NCBI RefSeq assembly: GCF_028823535.1
Contig: NZ_JAQIYM010000010.1
Span: 186,001-250,000, forward strand
Reading direction: 5' to 3'
DNA: 64,000 bases
From: Pseudomonas serbica
GTDB taxonomy: Bacteria > Pseudomonadota > Gammaproteobacteria > Pseudomonadales > Pseudomonadaceae
The notes beneath the pieces were generated by a model that saw nothing but the letters and a program-made list of their open reading frames with translations, ran no database searches and was not told the origin of the DNA. This document shows positions 56,727 to 64,000 of the stretch, piece after piece (positions within the stretch are counted from its first letter, which is position 1; every line of letters starts with the position of its first letter). The translations under genes were made by a program, and so were the position numbers.

Positions 56727-56796
56727 AGCCCCCCGCTTCCGGCCGCCCCCCACCAAGCCGTATAGTTGCCCTATTCACGCTTCCAAGAGATTGCCC

Positions 56797-57669
56797 ATGA
56801 GTCAGCAAACGCCGTACATCTTCGACGCCACGACTGCCGATTTCGACCAGTCGGTGATCGAGAACTCCTTCCATAAACCGGTGCTGGTGGATTTCTGGGC
56901 CGAATGGTGTGCGCCCTGCAAAGTGCTGATGCCGATGCTGCAGACCATTGCCGAGAGCTATCAGGGCGAGTTGCTGCTGGCCAAGGTCAACTGCGACCTC
57001 GAACAGGACATTGTTGCCCGCTTCGGCATTCGCAGCCTGCCGACCGTGGTGTTGTTCAAGGATGGCCAGCCGGTCGATGGTTTTGCCGGAGCGCAGCCGG
57101 AGTCGGCCGTACGGGCGCTGCTCGAGCCCCATGTACAAATGCCGCCACCAGCCGCCGCCGATCCGTTCGAACAGGCCCAGGCCTTATTCGACGACAGCCG
57201 CTTCGCCGATGCCGAAGCCCTGCTCAAAGTGCTGCTGGGCGAAGACAACACCAACGCCAAGGCGCTGATTCTGTATGCCCGCTGCCTCACCGAGCGTGGT
57301 GAACTGGGCGAAGCGCAAGCCGTGCTCGACGCGGTCAAGAGCGATGAGCACAAGGCCGCCCTGGCTGGCGCGAAGGCGCAGATCAAGTTCCTCGGCCAGG
57401 CCAAGGACTTACCGGATGCCGCGGACCTGAAAGCACGCCTGGCGAAAAACCCGCAGGACGATGAAGCGGTCTACCAGCTGGCCGTTCAACAACTGGCCCG
57501 CCAGCAATACGACGCGGCGCTGGATGGGCTGCTCAAGCTATTCATCCGCAACCGCAGCTACAGCGAAGGTTTGCCGCACAAGACCTTGCTGCAGGTGTTT
57601 GAGTTGCTGGGTAATGACCATCCGCTGGTGACCACTTACCGCCGCAAGTTGTTTGCCGCTCTTTACTGA
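56797..57669 (+). CDS. cnoX: CnoX/YbbN-like thioredoxin-TPR chaperone
   Basis: The 290-residue protein has an N-terminal thioredoxin domain (about 1-110) with the complete active site WCAPCK, and a C-terminal TPR-like half (about 125-290). E. coli CnoX has lost the CxxC pair and acts as a holdase with GroEL; here both cysteines are kept, so redox activity is likely retained. ATG 56797 is used; a codon two earlier is also open. Confidence 0.88.
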   Translation: MSQQTPYIFDATTADFDQSVIENSFHKPVLVDFWAEWCAPCKVLMPMLQTIAESYQGELLLAKVNCDLEQDIVARFGIRSLPTVVLFKDGQPVDGFAGAQPESAVRALLEPHVQMPPPAAADPFEQAQALFDDSRFADAEALLKVLLGEDNTNAKALILYARCLTERGELGEAQAVLDAVKSDEHKAALAGAKAQIKFLGQAKDLPDAADLKARLAKNPQDDEAVYQLAVQQLARQQYDAALDGLLKLFIRNRSYSEGLPHKTLLQVFELLGNDHPLVTTYRRKLFAALY

Positions 57670-57677
57670 CCGCAACT

Positions 57678-57776
57678 TGTAGGAGCTGGCTTGTCGGCTC
57701 GCCGCATCGCAGCGAAGGCGACCGCAAGGATAACGCGAGACTCAAGGCCGCCTTCGCCGGCAAGCCGGCTCCTACA
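57678..57776. repeat. REP inverted pair (type B)
   Basis: Copies near 57678-57698 and 57751-57776 of the TGTAGGAGCTGGCTTG core in opposite orientation. The right copy reaches into the 3' end of the next minus-strand gene and supplies its TAG stop. Confidence 0.88.
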
Positions 57777-58110
57777 ACCAACGGTAGATCGGCGTGTCTG
57801 CGCCGCTTTCTACCTTCACATCCGGTGAATGACGCAAGCGCACCAACAGACGCTTGCCCGCCGCCGCACTGCCGGTCAGCCCTTCCAGTTGATCGAGCAA
57901 CTCCGGCCCGCTCAATTGCCCGGCCTTGCGCAGCAAATCCCTGGCAACCTGCCACAGCGCCTCGTCCTGGTTCAGCGGTTTCGTCGCTGGCACACTGACC
58001 TCGGTTTTTTCCACCTGTAACTGTGCACCCAGCCGCGCCCAGTCGGCGTCATCCATCTCCAGCGTCAAATCCACCGGCCAGTCGCCGATGCTTCCGCGAA
58101 TTCGCAACAT
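57772..58110 (-). CDS. Small protein of unknown function
   Basis: A 112-residue, probably cytoplasmic protein (no signal peptide), starting MLRIRGSIGDWPVDLTLEMD. Later comes a helical region (LWQVARDLLRKAGQLSGPELLDQLEGL) and the end SGADTPIYRWL. I recognise no family. Its stop codon TAG (57774-57772) is part of a REP element, so the C-terminus may have changed when the REP arrived. Confidence 0.75.
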   Translation of the reverse strand: MLRIRGSIGDWPVDLTLEMDDADWARLGAQLQVEKTEVSVPATKPLNQDEALWQVARDLLRKAGQLSGPELLDQLEGLTGSAAAGKRLLVRLRHSPDVKVESGADTPIYRWL

Positions 58111-58193
58111 GAATCAGCTCCCGAACATTTCTTCGCACCCATGCTCCCATGGGTCTTGTGCAACGCCAAGCAGGCAGTCACACTCTGCGCAAC

Positions 58194-58215
58194 ATGTTAT
58201 AAGATTACATAACAT
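58194..58215 (+). promoter_or_regulatory. Zur-like operator upstream of the ZrgA gene
   Basis: ATGTTAT-N8-ATAACAT is a perfect AT-rich dyad 31 bp before ATG 58246. The arms match those of gammaproteobacterial Zur boxes (GTTAT/ATAAC), though the spacing is a little longer than in the E. coli consensus. The downstream genes correspond to the zinc-responsive PA4063-PA4066 cluster, which supports Zur. Confidence 0.62.
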
Positions 58216-58245
58216 TTTCTTCATCTTGTCTTTCGGAGACTCGCC

Positions 58246-58827
58246 ATGCGTCACCTGCTTCTCGCCCTGCCGTTTGCCTTGTTGCCGCTGGCTGTCGCCC
58301 ACGCCGCTGACGACCATGACCACAACCACGAGCACGGCAGCCTTGGCGCCCACGAGCACGGTGTCGGTCGCCTGAACGCGGCCCTGGACGGCCAGGCCCT
58401 GGAGCTGGAGCTGGACAGTCCGGCGATGAACCTGGTGGGCTTCGAGCACGTCGCCACGACCGATGCCGACAAGACCAAGGTCGCTGCGACCCGGGCTCGC
58501 CTCGAGCAACCGCTGGCGCTGTTCAACCTGCCGAAAGCCGCGGGTTGCGTGGTGGAAAACCAGGAGCTGGAAAGCCCGTTGTTTGGCGCTACGCCAGAGG
58601 CCGACGATGATCATGATGAAGACGCTGACGAGCACCATCATGACCACAGCGAAATCCACGCCCGCTACCAATTCACCTGCGCCACGCCAAACGCACTGAC
58701 CACCCTGGACCTGGCGAATATCTTCAACAGCTTCCCGGCGACCCGGAAAATTCAGGTACAACTGATAGGCCCGAGCGGGCAGCAAGGGGTTGAAGTGACG
58801 GCCAAGGCTGCCGCCCTCAAATTTTGA
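58246..58827 (+). CDS. ZrgA-type periplasmic zinc protein (DUF2796)
   Basis: The 193-residue secreted protein has a signal peptide ending AHA. Two His/Asp-rich stretches follow: one after cleavage (DDHDHNHEHGSLGAHEHG) and one in the middle (DDDHDEDADEHHHDHSEIHA), which should bind zinc. The DUF2796 family includes Vibrio ZrgA. CGGAG lies before ATG 58246. It heads a cluster with an ABC transporter and a DUF3299 protein; the P. aeruginosa counterpart is induced by zinc starvation. Confidence 0.88.
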   Translation: MRHLLLALPFALLPLAVAHAADDHDHNHEHGSLGAHEHGVGRLNAALDGQALELELDSPAMNLVGFEHVATTDADKTKVAATRARLEQPLALFNLPKAAGCVVENQELESPLFGATPEADDDHDEDADEHHHDHSEIHARYQFTCATPNALTTLDLANIFNSFPATRKIQVQLIGPSGQQGVEVTAKAAALKF

Positions 58828-58843
58828 TCCACCGCACAACCAA

Positions 58844-58933
58844 TGTGGGAGCGGGCTTGCTCGCGAAGGCAGTGTGTCATGCAACATAGATGTCGACTGA
58901 CACTCCGCCTTCGCGAGCAAGCCCGCTCCCACA
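58844..58933. repeat. REP inverted pair (type A)
   Basis: Copies at 58844-58868 and 58908-58933 of the GTGGGAGCGGGCTTGCTCGCG variant in opposite orientation, inside the zinc operon between the ZrgA gene and the ATPase. A REP pair here could lower expression of the downstream genes relative to ZrgA. Confidence 0.92.
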
Positions 58934-58962
58934 GGATAATCAACGCTCATGAAATCGGCGCC

Positions 58963-59673
58963 ATGACCCAAGCACTCATCGAATTGTCCGACCTGGGCTT
59001 CAGCTGGCCCGGTCATCCGCCCTTGCTGGATATCCCGGCATTTCGCCTTTCACCTGGGGAAACCCTGTTCCTCAAGGGCCCCAGCGGCAGCGGCAAGACC
59101 ACCCTGCTCGGCCTGCTCGGCGGCGTGCAAAAGCCCGATCGCGGCAGCATTCGCCTGCTCGGCCAGGAACTGACCAAACTCTCGGCGGGCGCCCGCGATC
59201 ACTTTCGTGTCGATCACACCGGCTACATCTTCCAGCAGTTCAACCTGCTGCCGTTCCTGTCCGTGCGCGAGAACGTCGAACTGCCCTGCCATTTCTCGAA
59301 ACTGCGTGCCCAGCGAGCGAAACAGCGCCACGGCAGCATCGACCAGGCCGCCGCCACCCTGCTCGCCCACCTGGGCTTGAAGGATGACAACATCCTCGCG
59401 CGCCGCGCCGACTCCCTGTCCATCGGCCAGCAACAACGAGTGGCCGCCGCGCGCGCGCTGATCGGCCAACCGGAACTGGTGATCGCCGACGAGCCGACCT
59501 CGGCGCTGGATTACGACGCGCGGGAGAACTTCATTCGCCTGCTGTTCGCCGAATGCCGCGAGGCCGGCTCAAGCCTGTTGTTCGTCAGCCACGACCAGAG
59601 CCTGGCGCCGCTGTTCGATCGCAACCTGTCGCTGGCCGAGCTCAATCGCGCCGCCACCCCGTCCGAGGTCTGA
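58963..59673 (+). CDS. ABC transporter ATPase of the zinc-linked cluster (LolD/MacB type)
   Basis: The 236-residue ATPase has Walker A GPSGSGKTTLL, Q-loop YIFQQFNLLPFLSVRENV, signature LSIGQQQR and Walker B LVIADEPTSALD. It belongs to the LolD/MacB/FtsE group that pairs with FtsX-type permeases. ATG 58963 (MTQALIEL) is used; the open frame upstream only reads through the REP element. Its partner permease starts 1 bp after its stop. Confidence 0.9.
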   Translation: MTQALIELSDLGFSWPGHPPLLDIPAFRLSPGETLFLKGPSGSGKTTLLGLLGGVQKPDRGSIRLLGQELTKLSAGARDHFRVDHTGYIFQQFNLLPFLSVRENVELPCHFSKLRAQRAKQRHGSIDQAAATLLAHLGLKDDNILARRADSLSIGQQQRVAAARALIGQPELVIADEPTSALDYDARENFIRLLFAECREAGSSLLFVSHDQSLAPLFDRNLSLAELNRAATPSEV

Positions 59674-59674
59674 G

Positions 59675-60940
59675 ATGTATCTGTTTCGTCTAGCCATGGC
59701 CAGCCTGGCTAACCGCCGTTTCACCGCGATCCTCACCGCCTTCGCCATCGCCCTGTCGGTGTGCCTGCTGCTCGCCGTTGAACGGGTGCGCACCGAGGCC
59801 AAGGCCAGTTTCGCCAGCACCATCAGCGGCACCGACCTGATCGTCGGTGCGCGTTCCGGCTCGGTCAACCTGCTGTTGTACTCGGTGTTCCGCATCGGCA
59901 ATGCCACCAATAACATCCGCTGGGACAGCTTCGAACACTTCGCCAGTAACCCGAAAGTGAAGTGGGCCATTCCGATGTCCCTTGGCGATTCCCATCGCGG
60001 CTATCGGGTGATGGGCACCACCGAGGCGTACTTCGAACACTACCAGTACGGTCGCCAGCAACACCTGGAGCTGGCTGACGGGCGCGCCTTCGCCACCGAT
60101 CCGTTCGAAGTGGTACTCGGCGCCGAAGTCGCGGATGCGCTGCACTACACACTCGGCGACAAACTGGTGCTGGCCCATGGCGTGGCCGCGATCAGCCTGG
60201 TCAAGCATGACGACAAGCCATTCACCGTGGTCGGCATCCTCAAGCGCACCGGCACCCCGGTGGATCGCACGCTGCACATCAGCCTCGGCGGTATGGAAGC
60301 CATTCACATTGACTGGCACAACGGCGTACCGGCCCGGGGCAACGGGCGGGTCAGCGCCGATCAGGCGCGCAACATGGACCTGACGCCCCAGGCGATCACC
60401 GCATTCATGCTCGGCCTCAACAGCAAGATCTCGACCTTTGCCCTGCAGCGCGAAATCAACGAATTCCGCGGCGAACCGATGCTGGCGATCCTGCCGGGCG
60501 TTGCGCTGCAAGAGTTGTGGAGCTTGATGAGCACGGCGGAAAAGGCCTTGTTCGTGGTGTCGCTGTTCGTGGTGCTGACCGGGTTGATCGGCATGCTCAC
60601 GGCGATTCTCACCAGTCTCAACGAACGCCGGCGGGAGATGGCGATCCTGCGTTCGGTGGGCGCGCGGCCATGGCATGTCGCGACGCTGCTGGTGCTGGAG
60701 GCGTTTACCCTGGCGTTGGCCGGCGTGGTCGCCGGCGTGGCGCTGCTCTACGTCGGTATCGCGGCGGCCCAGGGTTACGTGCAAGCCAATTACGGTCTGT
60801 TTCTGCCACTGGCGTGGCCGAGTGAATATGAATGGACGCTACTCGGTGGCATCCTGATCGCTGCGTTGCTGATGGGCAGCGTGCCTGCCTGGCGCGCCTA
60901 TCGCCAATCCCTGGCCGATGGCCTGTCGATCCGTTTATGA
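59675..60940 (+). CDS. ABC transporter permease of the zinc-linked cluster (FtsX/MacB type)
   Basis: The 421-residue permease has one N-terminal membrane segment (FAIALSVCLLLAVERVR), a large periplasmic MacB-like domain (about 40-270) and three C-terminal segments (ALFVVSLFVVLTGLIGMLTAI and on). It contains NERRREMAILRSVGARPW, the coupling-helix motif of the FtsX family. Such mechanotransmitters usually do not import solutes, so how the cluster aids zinc supply is unclear. Confidence 0.9.
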   Translation: MYLFRLAMASLANRRFTAILTAFAIALSVCLLLAVERVRTEAKASFASTISGTDLIVGARSGSVNLLLYSVFRIGNATNNIRWDSFEHFASNPKVKWAIPMSLGDSHRGYRVMGTTEAYFEHYQYGRQQHLELADGRAFATDPFEVVLGAEVADALHYTLGDKLVLAHGVAAISLVKHDDKPFTVVGILKRTGTPVDRTLHISLGGMEAIHIDWHNGVPARGNGRVSADQARNMDLTPQAITAFMLGLNSKISTFALQREINEFRGEPMLAILPGVALQELWSLMSTAEKALFVVSLFVVLTGLIGMLTAILTSLNERRREMAILRSVGARPWHVATLLVLEAFTLALAGVVAGVALLYVGIAAAQGYVQANYGLFLPLAWPSEYEWTLLGGILIAALLMGSVPAWRAYRQSLADGLSIRL

Positions 60941-60950
60941 GGACGTTGAA

Positions 60951-61469
60951 ATGCCCCGCGCTGTCTTTGCGCTGTTGATGCTGGTCGCCCTGCCTTTGTG
61001 GGCGGCCGAGCCGAAAGAACTGACCTGGTCGGAAATGATCCCACCGGATGCGGCACCGGAGGTGCCGAACATGACGCCGCTTCACGACCTGTCGAAGATG
61101 AGCGATGCGCTGTCCGCCGAGTCGGCGCCCGCAGCGAAGCAGGACCTGCCCAACGCCCCGGTGGTCAAGGCCCTCGACGGGCAGAACATTCGTTTGCCGG
61201 GCTACATCGTGCCGCTGGAAGTAAGTGAAGACGGCCGTACCACGGACTTTTTGCTGGTGCCGTATTTCGGCGCCTGCATCCACGTACCGCCACCGCCATC
61301 GAACCAGATCGTGCATGTCAAAAGCGAAGTTGGGGTGAAGCTCGACGAGCTGTATCAACCGTACTGGATCGAGGGTGCGATGCAGGTCAAGCCGTCTACC
61401 AGCGAACTGGCAGATGCCGGTTATCAGATGGAGGCGGACAAGATCTACCTGTATGAATTGCCGGAGTGA
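60951..61469 (+). CDS. DUF3299 periplasmic protein
   Basis: The 172-residue secreted protein has a signal peptide ending LWAA. The DUF3299 region starts at about residue 75 (NIRLPGYIVPLEVSEDGRTTDFLLVPYFGACIHVPPPPSNQIV). The Cys and His in GACIHVPPP could bind metal. ATG 60951 lies 10 bp after the permease stop. Last gene of the zinc-linked unit, matching PA4066 in order. Confidence 0.87.
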   Translation: MPRAVFALLMLVALPLWAAEPKELTWSEMIPPDAAPEVPNMTPLHDLSKMSDALSAESAPAAKQDLPNAPVVKALDGQNIRLPGYIVPLEVSEDGRTTDFLLVPYFGACIHVPPPPSNQIVHVKSEVGVKLDELYQPYWIEGAMQVKPSTSELADAGYQMEADKIYLYELPE

Positions 61470-61500
61470 ATCCGGGAGTTAGTCGGCGCCTGCAAAATTG

Positions 61501-61579
61501 CCTTCGCGAGCAAGCCCGCTCCCACACTGGATCTGTGCATAGACACAATACAAGTGTGGGAGCGGGCTTACTCGCGAAG
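61501..61579. repeat. REP inverted pair (type A)
   Basis: Copies at 61501-61526 and 61555-61579 of the GTGGGAGCGGGCTTGCTCGCG variant in opposite orientation, the right one with one base change. They lie between the DUF3299 gene and the OprG promoter. Confidence 0.92.
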
Positions 61580-61623
61580 AGGCCATCGAAAACACTATAA
61601 AAACCACACCCATCCCACTTTCA

Positions 61624-61665
61624 TTGAGCTGAGTCAAAAGACCAAATCGTTAGCCGCCTTACCAT
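61624..61665 (+). promoter_or_regulatory. Anr/FNR-like box and -10 of oprG
   Basis: TTGAGCTGAGTCAA (61624-61637) fits TTGA-N6-TCAA. A -10-like TACCAT at 61660-61665 puts the start near 61672, about 41 bp from the box centre, the class II activator position. P. aeruginosa oprG and E. coli ompW are both known Anr/FNR targets. Confidence 0.6.
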
Positions 61666-61703
61666 TGGACATCGAAAAATTTTAACGTCCTCTGGAGCCC
61701 CCC

Positions 61704-62402
61704 ATGAACAAGTCCTTGCTCGGTGCCTCGCTGGTAGCGCTGGCGCTTGCAGCCCCGTTCGCCCACGCTCACGAAGCGGGTGACATCATCCTTCGTGCCG
61801 GTGCGATTACCGTCAACCCCGAGGCCGACAGCTCCACGGTCAAGGTCGATCAGGGTCCGCTGAGCGGCGCCGACCTGGGTGGCAAGGCGACCATGAGCAG
61901 CGACACGCAACTGGGCCTCAACGTTGCCTACATGCTGACCAACCACTGGGGTATCGAACTGCTCGCGGCCTCGCCGTTCGAACATGAAGTGAAACTCAAG
62001 GGCACCGCGTTGAGCGCGGCGAACGGCAAGCTCGGTACGTTGAAACACCTGCCGCCGACCCTCAGCGTCGTGTACTACCCGCTGGATGCCAAATCCGACT
62101 TCCAGCCGTACCTCGGCGCCGGTATCAATTACACCTGGATCTACGACGAGCATGTCAGCAGCCAGGCCCAGGCCAACGGCTTCAGCAACTTCAAGGCAGA
62201 AAACTCCTGGGGCATGGCGTTCCAGGTCGGTGCCGACTACATGCTGACCGACAACGTGATGATCAACGCCCAGGTGCGTTACATCGATATCGATACCCGC
62301 GCGACCGTGGAAAACGATGCCGTGGCACCGGGTACCCGGGCACGGGTGAACCTGGATGTCGATCCGTTCATCTACATGGTCGGCCTGGGTTACAAGTTCT
62401 AA
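61704..62402 (+). CDS. oprG: OmpW-family outer membrane protein OprG
   Basis: Eight-stranded outer-membrane channel of 232 residues, implicated in uptake of small hydrophobic molecules. The signal peptide ends FAHA and HEAGDIILRAGAITVNPEAD starts the mature protein. NHWGIELLAASPFEHEVKL and FQPYLGAGINYTW are typical blocks, and the last strand ends in a C-terminal Phe (VGLGYKF). TCTGGAG precedes ATG 61704. Confidence 0.94.
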   Translation: MNKSLLGASLVALALAAPFAHAHEAGDIILRAGAITVNPEADSSTVKVDQGPLSGADLGGKATMSSDTQLGLNVAYMLTNHWGIELLAASPFEHEVKLKGTALSAANGKLGTLKHLPPTLSVVYYPLDAKSDFQPYLGAGINYTWIYDEHVSSQAQANGFSNFKAENSWGMAFQVGADYMLTDNVMINAQVRYIDIDTRATVENDAVAPGTRARVNLDVDPFIYMVGLGYKF

Positions 62403-62431
62403 ATATTCACGTGGTGGTGAATGGGTCGTTC

Positions 62432-62462
62432 GATCGTTCACACGCTCTGCGTGGGAACGATC
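62432..62462. repeat. Palindromic repeat, GATCGTTC type
   Basis: GATCGTTC and GAACGATC arms enclose an inner CACGC-TCT-GCGTG hairpin, which lines up with the repeat at 56695-56726. It follows the oprG stop by 29 bp. Confidence 0.8.
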
Positions 62463-62482
62463 ACCAACAAACGATCCGCAAC

Positions 62483-62511
62483 AAAAAAGGCGCCTCTCGA
62501 GGCGCCTTTTT
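62483..62511. terminator. Bidirectional terminator between oprG and the epimerase
   Basis: A GGCGCCTC/GAGGCGCC stem is flanked by six A's on the left and five T's on the right. It works in both directions for these convergent genes and ends 1 bp before the epimerase stop codon. Confidence 0.93.
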
Positions 62512-63441
62512 CTATTGTCCCAGCAACCGCGCCAGCCCGACGCTCAACGGCGTCGGCTCGGGCGCCCGGAAGCGCTCCAGCAGACGCCGATTGTTCGCCC
62601 GGGAATGCCGAATGTCACCAGAGCGCGCGGGGCCGTAGCTCACCGCTGGCAGCTGGCCAACCACGACCTCAAGGGCTGCCAGCATTTGCTTGAGACTGGT
62701 CGCCTGGTTCCAACCGACGTTGACCGCGCCCTCTTCCACCTGTGGTTTCTCGATGGCCTGCACCAGCAGATCGACCAGGTCCTCGACGTAGAGAAAATCC
62801 CGCGTCTGCTCACCGTCGCCAAACACGGTGATTGGCAGGCCTTTTTGCGCGCGCTCGCTGAAAATGCTGATCACCCCCGAGTACGGCGAGGACGGATCCT
62901 GGCGTGGGCCGAAGATGTTGAAGAAGCGGAAAATCACCGGTTCCAGCCCATGCTCGCGGCGGTAGAAATCCAAGTATTGCTCGCTCGCCAGCTTGTCCAC
63001 CGCGTAGGGCGTCAACGGCGCCTTGGGCGTGTCTTCATCGATTGACTCGCCTTCGCCATTGTTGCCATACACCGCGGCACTGGAAGCGAACAGCACGCGC
63101 TTGACGCCTGACCGGCGCATGGCTTCGCAGACATTCAACGAGCCGATGAAATTGCTCTGGTGGGTCTTCACCGGGTCATCCACCGACGCCTGAACCGACG
63201 CCACGGCCGCCAGGTGCGCCACGGCGCTACACCCGGTCATCGCACGGGCGACCAAGGCGGCATCGGAAACGTCGCCGACGATCAACTCGACCTTGGGATT
63301 GTCCAGCGGCAGGTTGCTGCGTTTACCGGTAGACAGATCGTCGAGAATCCTTACCGAATAACCCTTGGCGAGCAAGGCATCGGTGAGGTGGGAGCCGATG
63401 AAACCGGCGCCCCCGGTAATCAGAACGGGGCGATCAGCCAT
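62512..63441 (-). CDS. NAD-dependent sugar-nucleotide epimerase/dehydratase
   Basis: Extended SDR enzyme of 309 residues. It has VLITGGAGFIGSHLTDALLAKG for NAD, the catalytic FASSAAVYGNNGEG and PYAVDKLASEQY (YxxxK), and FGPRQDPSSPYSGVISIF for substrate binding. It is closest to UDP-glucose/UDP-GlcNAc 4-epimerases of the WbpP/GalE type; the substrate is not decided. ATG 63441 lies inside the 3' end of the upstream gene (8-bp overlap). Probably cell-surface polysaccharide synthesis. Confidence 0.88.
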   Translation of the reverse strand: MADRPVLITGGAGFIGSHLTDALLAKGYSVRILDDLSTGKRSNLPLDNPKVELIVGDVSDAALVARAMTGCSAVAHLAAVASVQASVDDPVKTHQSNFIGSLNVCEAMRRSGVKRVLFASSAAVYGNNGEGESIDEDTPKAPLTPYAVDKLASEQYLDFYRREHGLEPVIFRFFNIFGPRQDPSSPYSGVISIFSERAQKGLPITVFGDGEQTRDFLYVEDLVDLLVQAIEKPQVEEGAVNVGWNQATSLKQMLAALEVVVGQLPAVSYGPARSGDIRHSRANNRRLLERFRAPEPTPLSVGLARLLGQ

Positions 63442-64000
63442 GACGATAGAACCTGTCCAGAAGGCTCGGAAGGGCCGCACGCCAGGCGCGTGGCTTGATT
63501 CCGAAGGTGTGCAGAATTTTCTTGCAGGCCAGTACCGCGTGTTGCGGTTCTTCCGCGGCGTCCGGGCGCGCGGCGTGGGCCTGGGCGGTCGGCGCTTCGA
63601 TGGCCAGCGGGTGCAGGGCACGGGCTTCGGTGAGAATCGCCTGGCCCAAGGCCAGCGGCGTGGTCGCCTCATGCCCGGCGTAGTGGTAGGTGCCCCACAG
63701 GGGCGCGCTGCAGTCGAGTTGCTTGAGCACCGAAATGATCACCCGGGCCGCATCGTCCACCGGTGTCGGATTGCCCCGGCGGTCGTCGGCCAGCAGCAGT
63801 TCCTCGGGTTGCTCGGCACGGCCGAGGAAACGCCCGAGGGTGCCGTCGGGACTGTCATCGAGTAGCCAGCCGAAACGCAACAGCACGTGTTGCGGGCAGG
63901 TGGCGCGCACGCTTTGCTCGATCCGCCACAAGGCCTGGCCACGCAGGCCCAGCGGCAGCGGTTCGTCTTTTTCGCTGTAGGCGGTCGCCCGGGAGCCGTC
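63434..64000 (-). CDS. RmlD-like sugar-nucleotide reductase, 5' end cut by window edge
   Basis: About 188 C-terminal codons are visible, from DGSRATAYSEKDEPLPLG to LPSLLDRFYRHG. The YSEKDEPxP stretch and RFGWLLDDSPDGTLGRFL are typical of dTDP-4-dehydrorhamnose reductase-like proteins of the extended SDR family. The N-terminal Rossmann part lies beyond base 64000. It overlaps the epimerase start by 8 bp, so the two are co-translated. Confidence 0.82.
   Translation of the reverse strand, partial: DGSRATAYSEKDEPLPLGLRGQALWRIEQSVRATCPQHVLLRFGWLLDDSPDGTLGRFLGRAEQPEELLLADDRRGNPTPVDDAARVIISVLKQLDCSAPLWGTYHYAGHEATTPLALGQAILTEARALHPLAIEAPTAQAHAARPDAAEEPQHAVLACKKILHTFGIKPRAWRAALPSLLDRFYRHG

Noticed and set aside
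1-64000. tRNA, rRNA, CRISPR arrays, insertion sequences, prophage modules
   Set aside because: Scanning the intergenic stretches showed no cloverleaf candidates, no regularly spaced direct repeats, no transposase and no phage structural genes.

Overview
This window is chromosomal DNA of a fluorescent-group Pseudomonas, most likely the P. fluorescens complex. The assignment rests on GC-rich genes with strong third-position GC bias and on the proA-nadD-rsfS-rlmH-mrdA-rodA-mltB and nrdR-ribD-ribE-ribBA-ribH-nusB-thiL-pgpA gene orders. It also rests on a six-gene alpha-2-macroglobulin (mag) operon, an RpoN-type ethanolamine cluster, and about a dozen intergenic inverted pairs of Pseudomonas REP sequences (cores such as GTGGGAGCGAGCCTGCTCGC). 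No rRNA, tRNA, CRISPR array, insertion sequence or prophage was found. Most of the window is core genome with small accessory patches.

Layout. 1-6846 (minus): cell-wall and housekeeping operon proA, nadD, rsfS, rlmH, mrdA, rodA, mltB (cut by the left edge). 7036-9207 (plus): alkyladenine glycosylase and a DedA-PAP2 fusion. 9246-9720: an AT-rich island with a small frameshifted gene whose Shine-Dalgarno is buried in a leader hairpin. 9714-11391 (minus): CidA/LrgA, LrgB and a LON-domain protein. 11586-14542 (plus): MaoC hydratase, a MORN-repeat/C13-peptidase lipoprotein and an NAD(P)-binding protein. 14651-16906 (minus): mpl, ubiX and a YidQ-type lipoprotein. 17093-24712: ethanolamine catabolism, with an EatR-like activator on minus facing aldehyde dehydrogenase, permease and EutBC on plus, and two good sigma-54 promoters. 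24829-28577 (plus): GNAT, DedA, MtfA-like peptidase, pyrophosphatase and a cI-like S24 repressor. 29068-30549: DUF1254 lipoprotein. 30619-40780 (minus): magABCDEF. 40960-41353: wreck of a Fic gene. 41450-44566 (plus): xseB-ispA-dxs. 44733-48588: vitamin B12 receptor BtuB, BtuF, a membrane protein and RibA. 48712-55460 (minus): a solute-binding protein, then the riboflavin/thiamine/nus block. 55579-57669 (plus): lipoprotein, methyltransferase, CnoX-like thioredoxin. 57772-61469: a small unknown gene, then a zinc-linked ZrgA/ABC/DUF3299 cluster behind a Zur-like operator. 61704-62402: OprG/OmpW with an Anr-like box. 62512-64000 (minus): two sugar-nucleotide enzymes, the second cut by the right edge.

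How the genes work together. EutBC needs adenosylcobalamin, and the same window carries BtuB and BtuF for B12 capture. RibA supplies the GTP cyclohydrolase II activity that the degenerate C-terminal half of RibBA can no longer provide. Mpl (peptidoglycan recycling), MltB, PBP2-RodA and the mag operon all act on or around the cell wall. The least conventional pieces are the SD-sequestered frameshifted gene at 9341-9602, the MORN-C13 lipoprotein, the apparently leaderless S24 repressor with palindromic operators, the mag leader with a GGA-loop hairpin, and the unexplained 28578-29067 gap.
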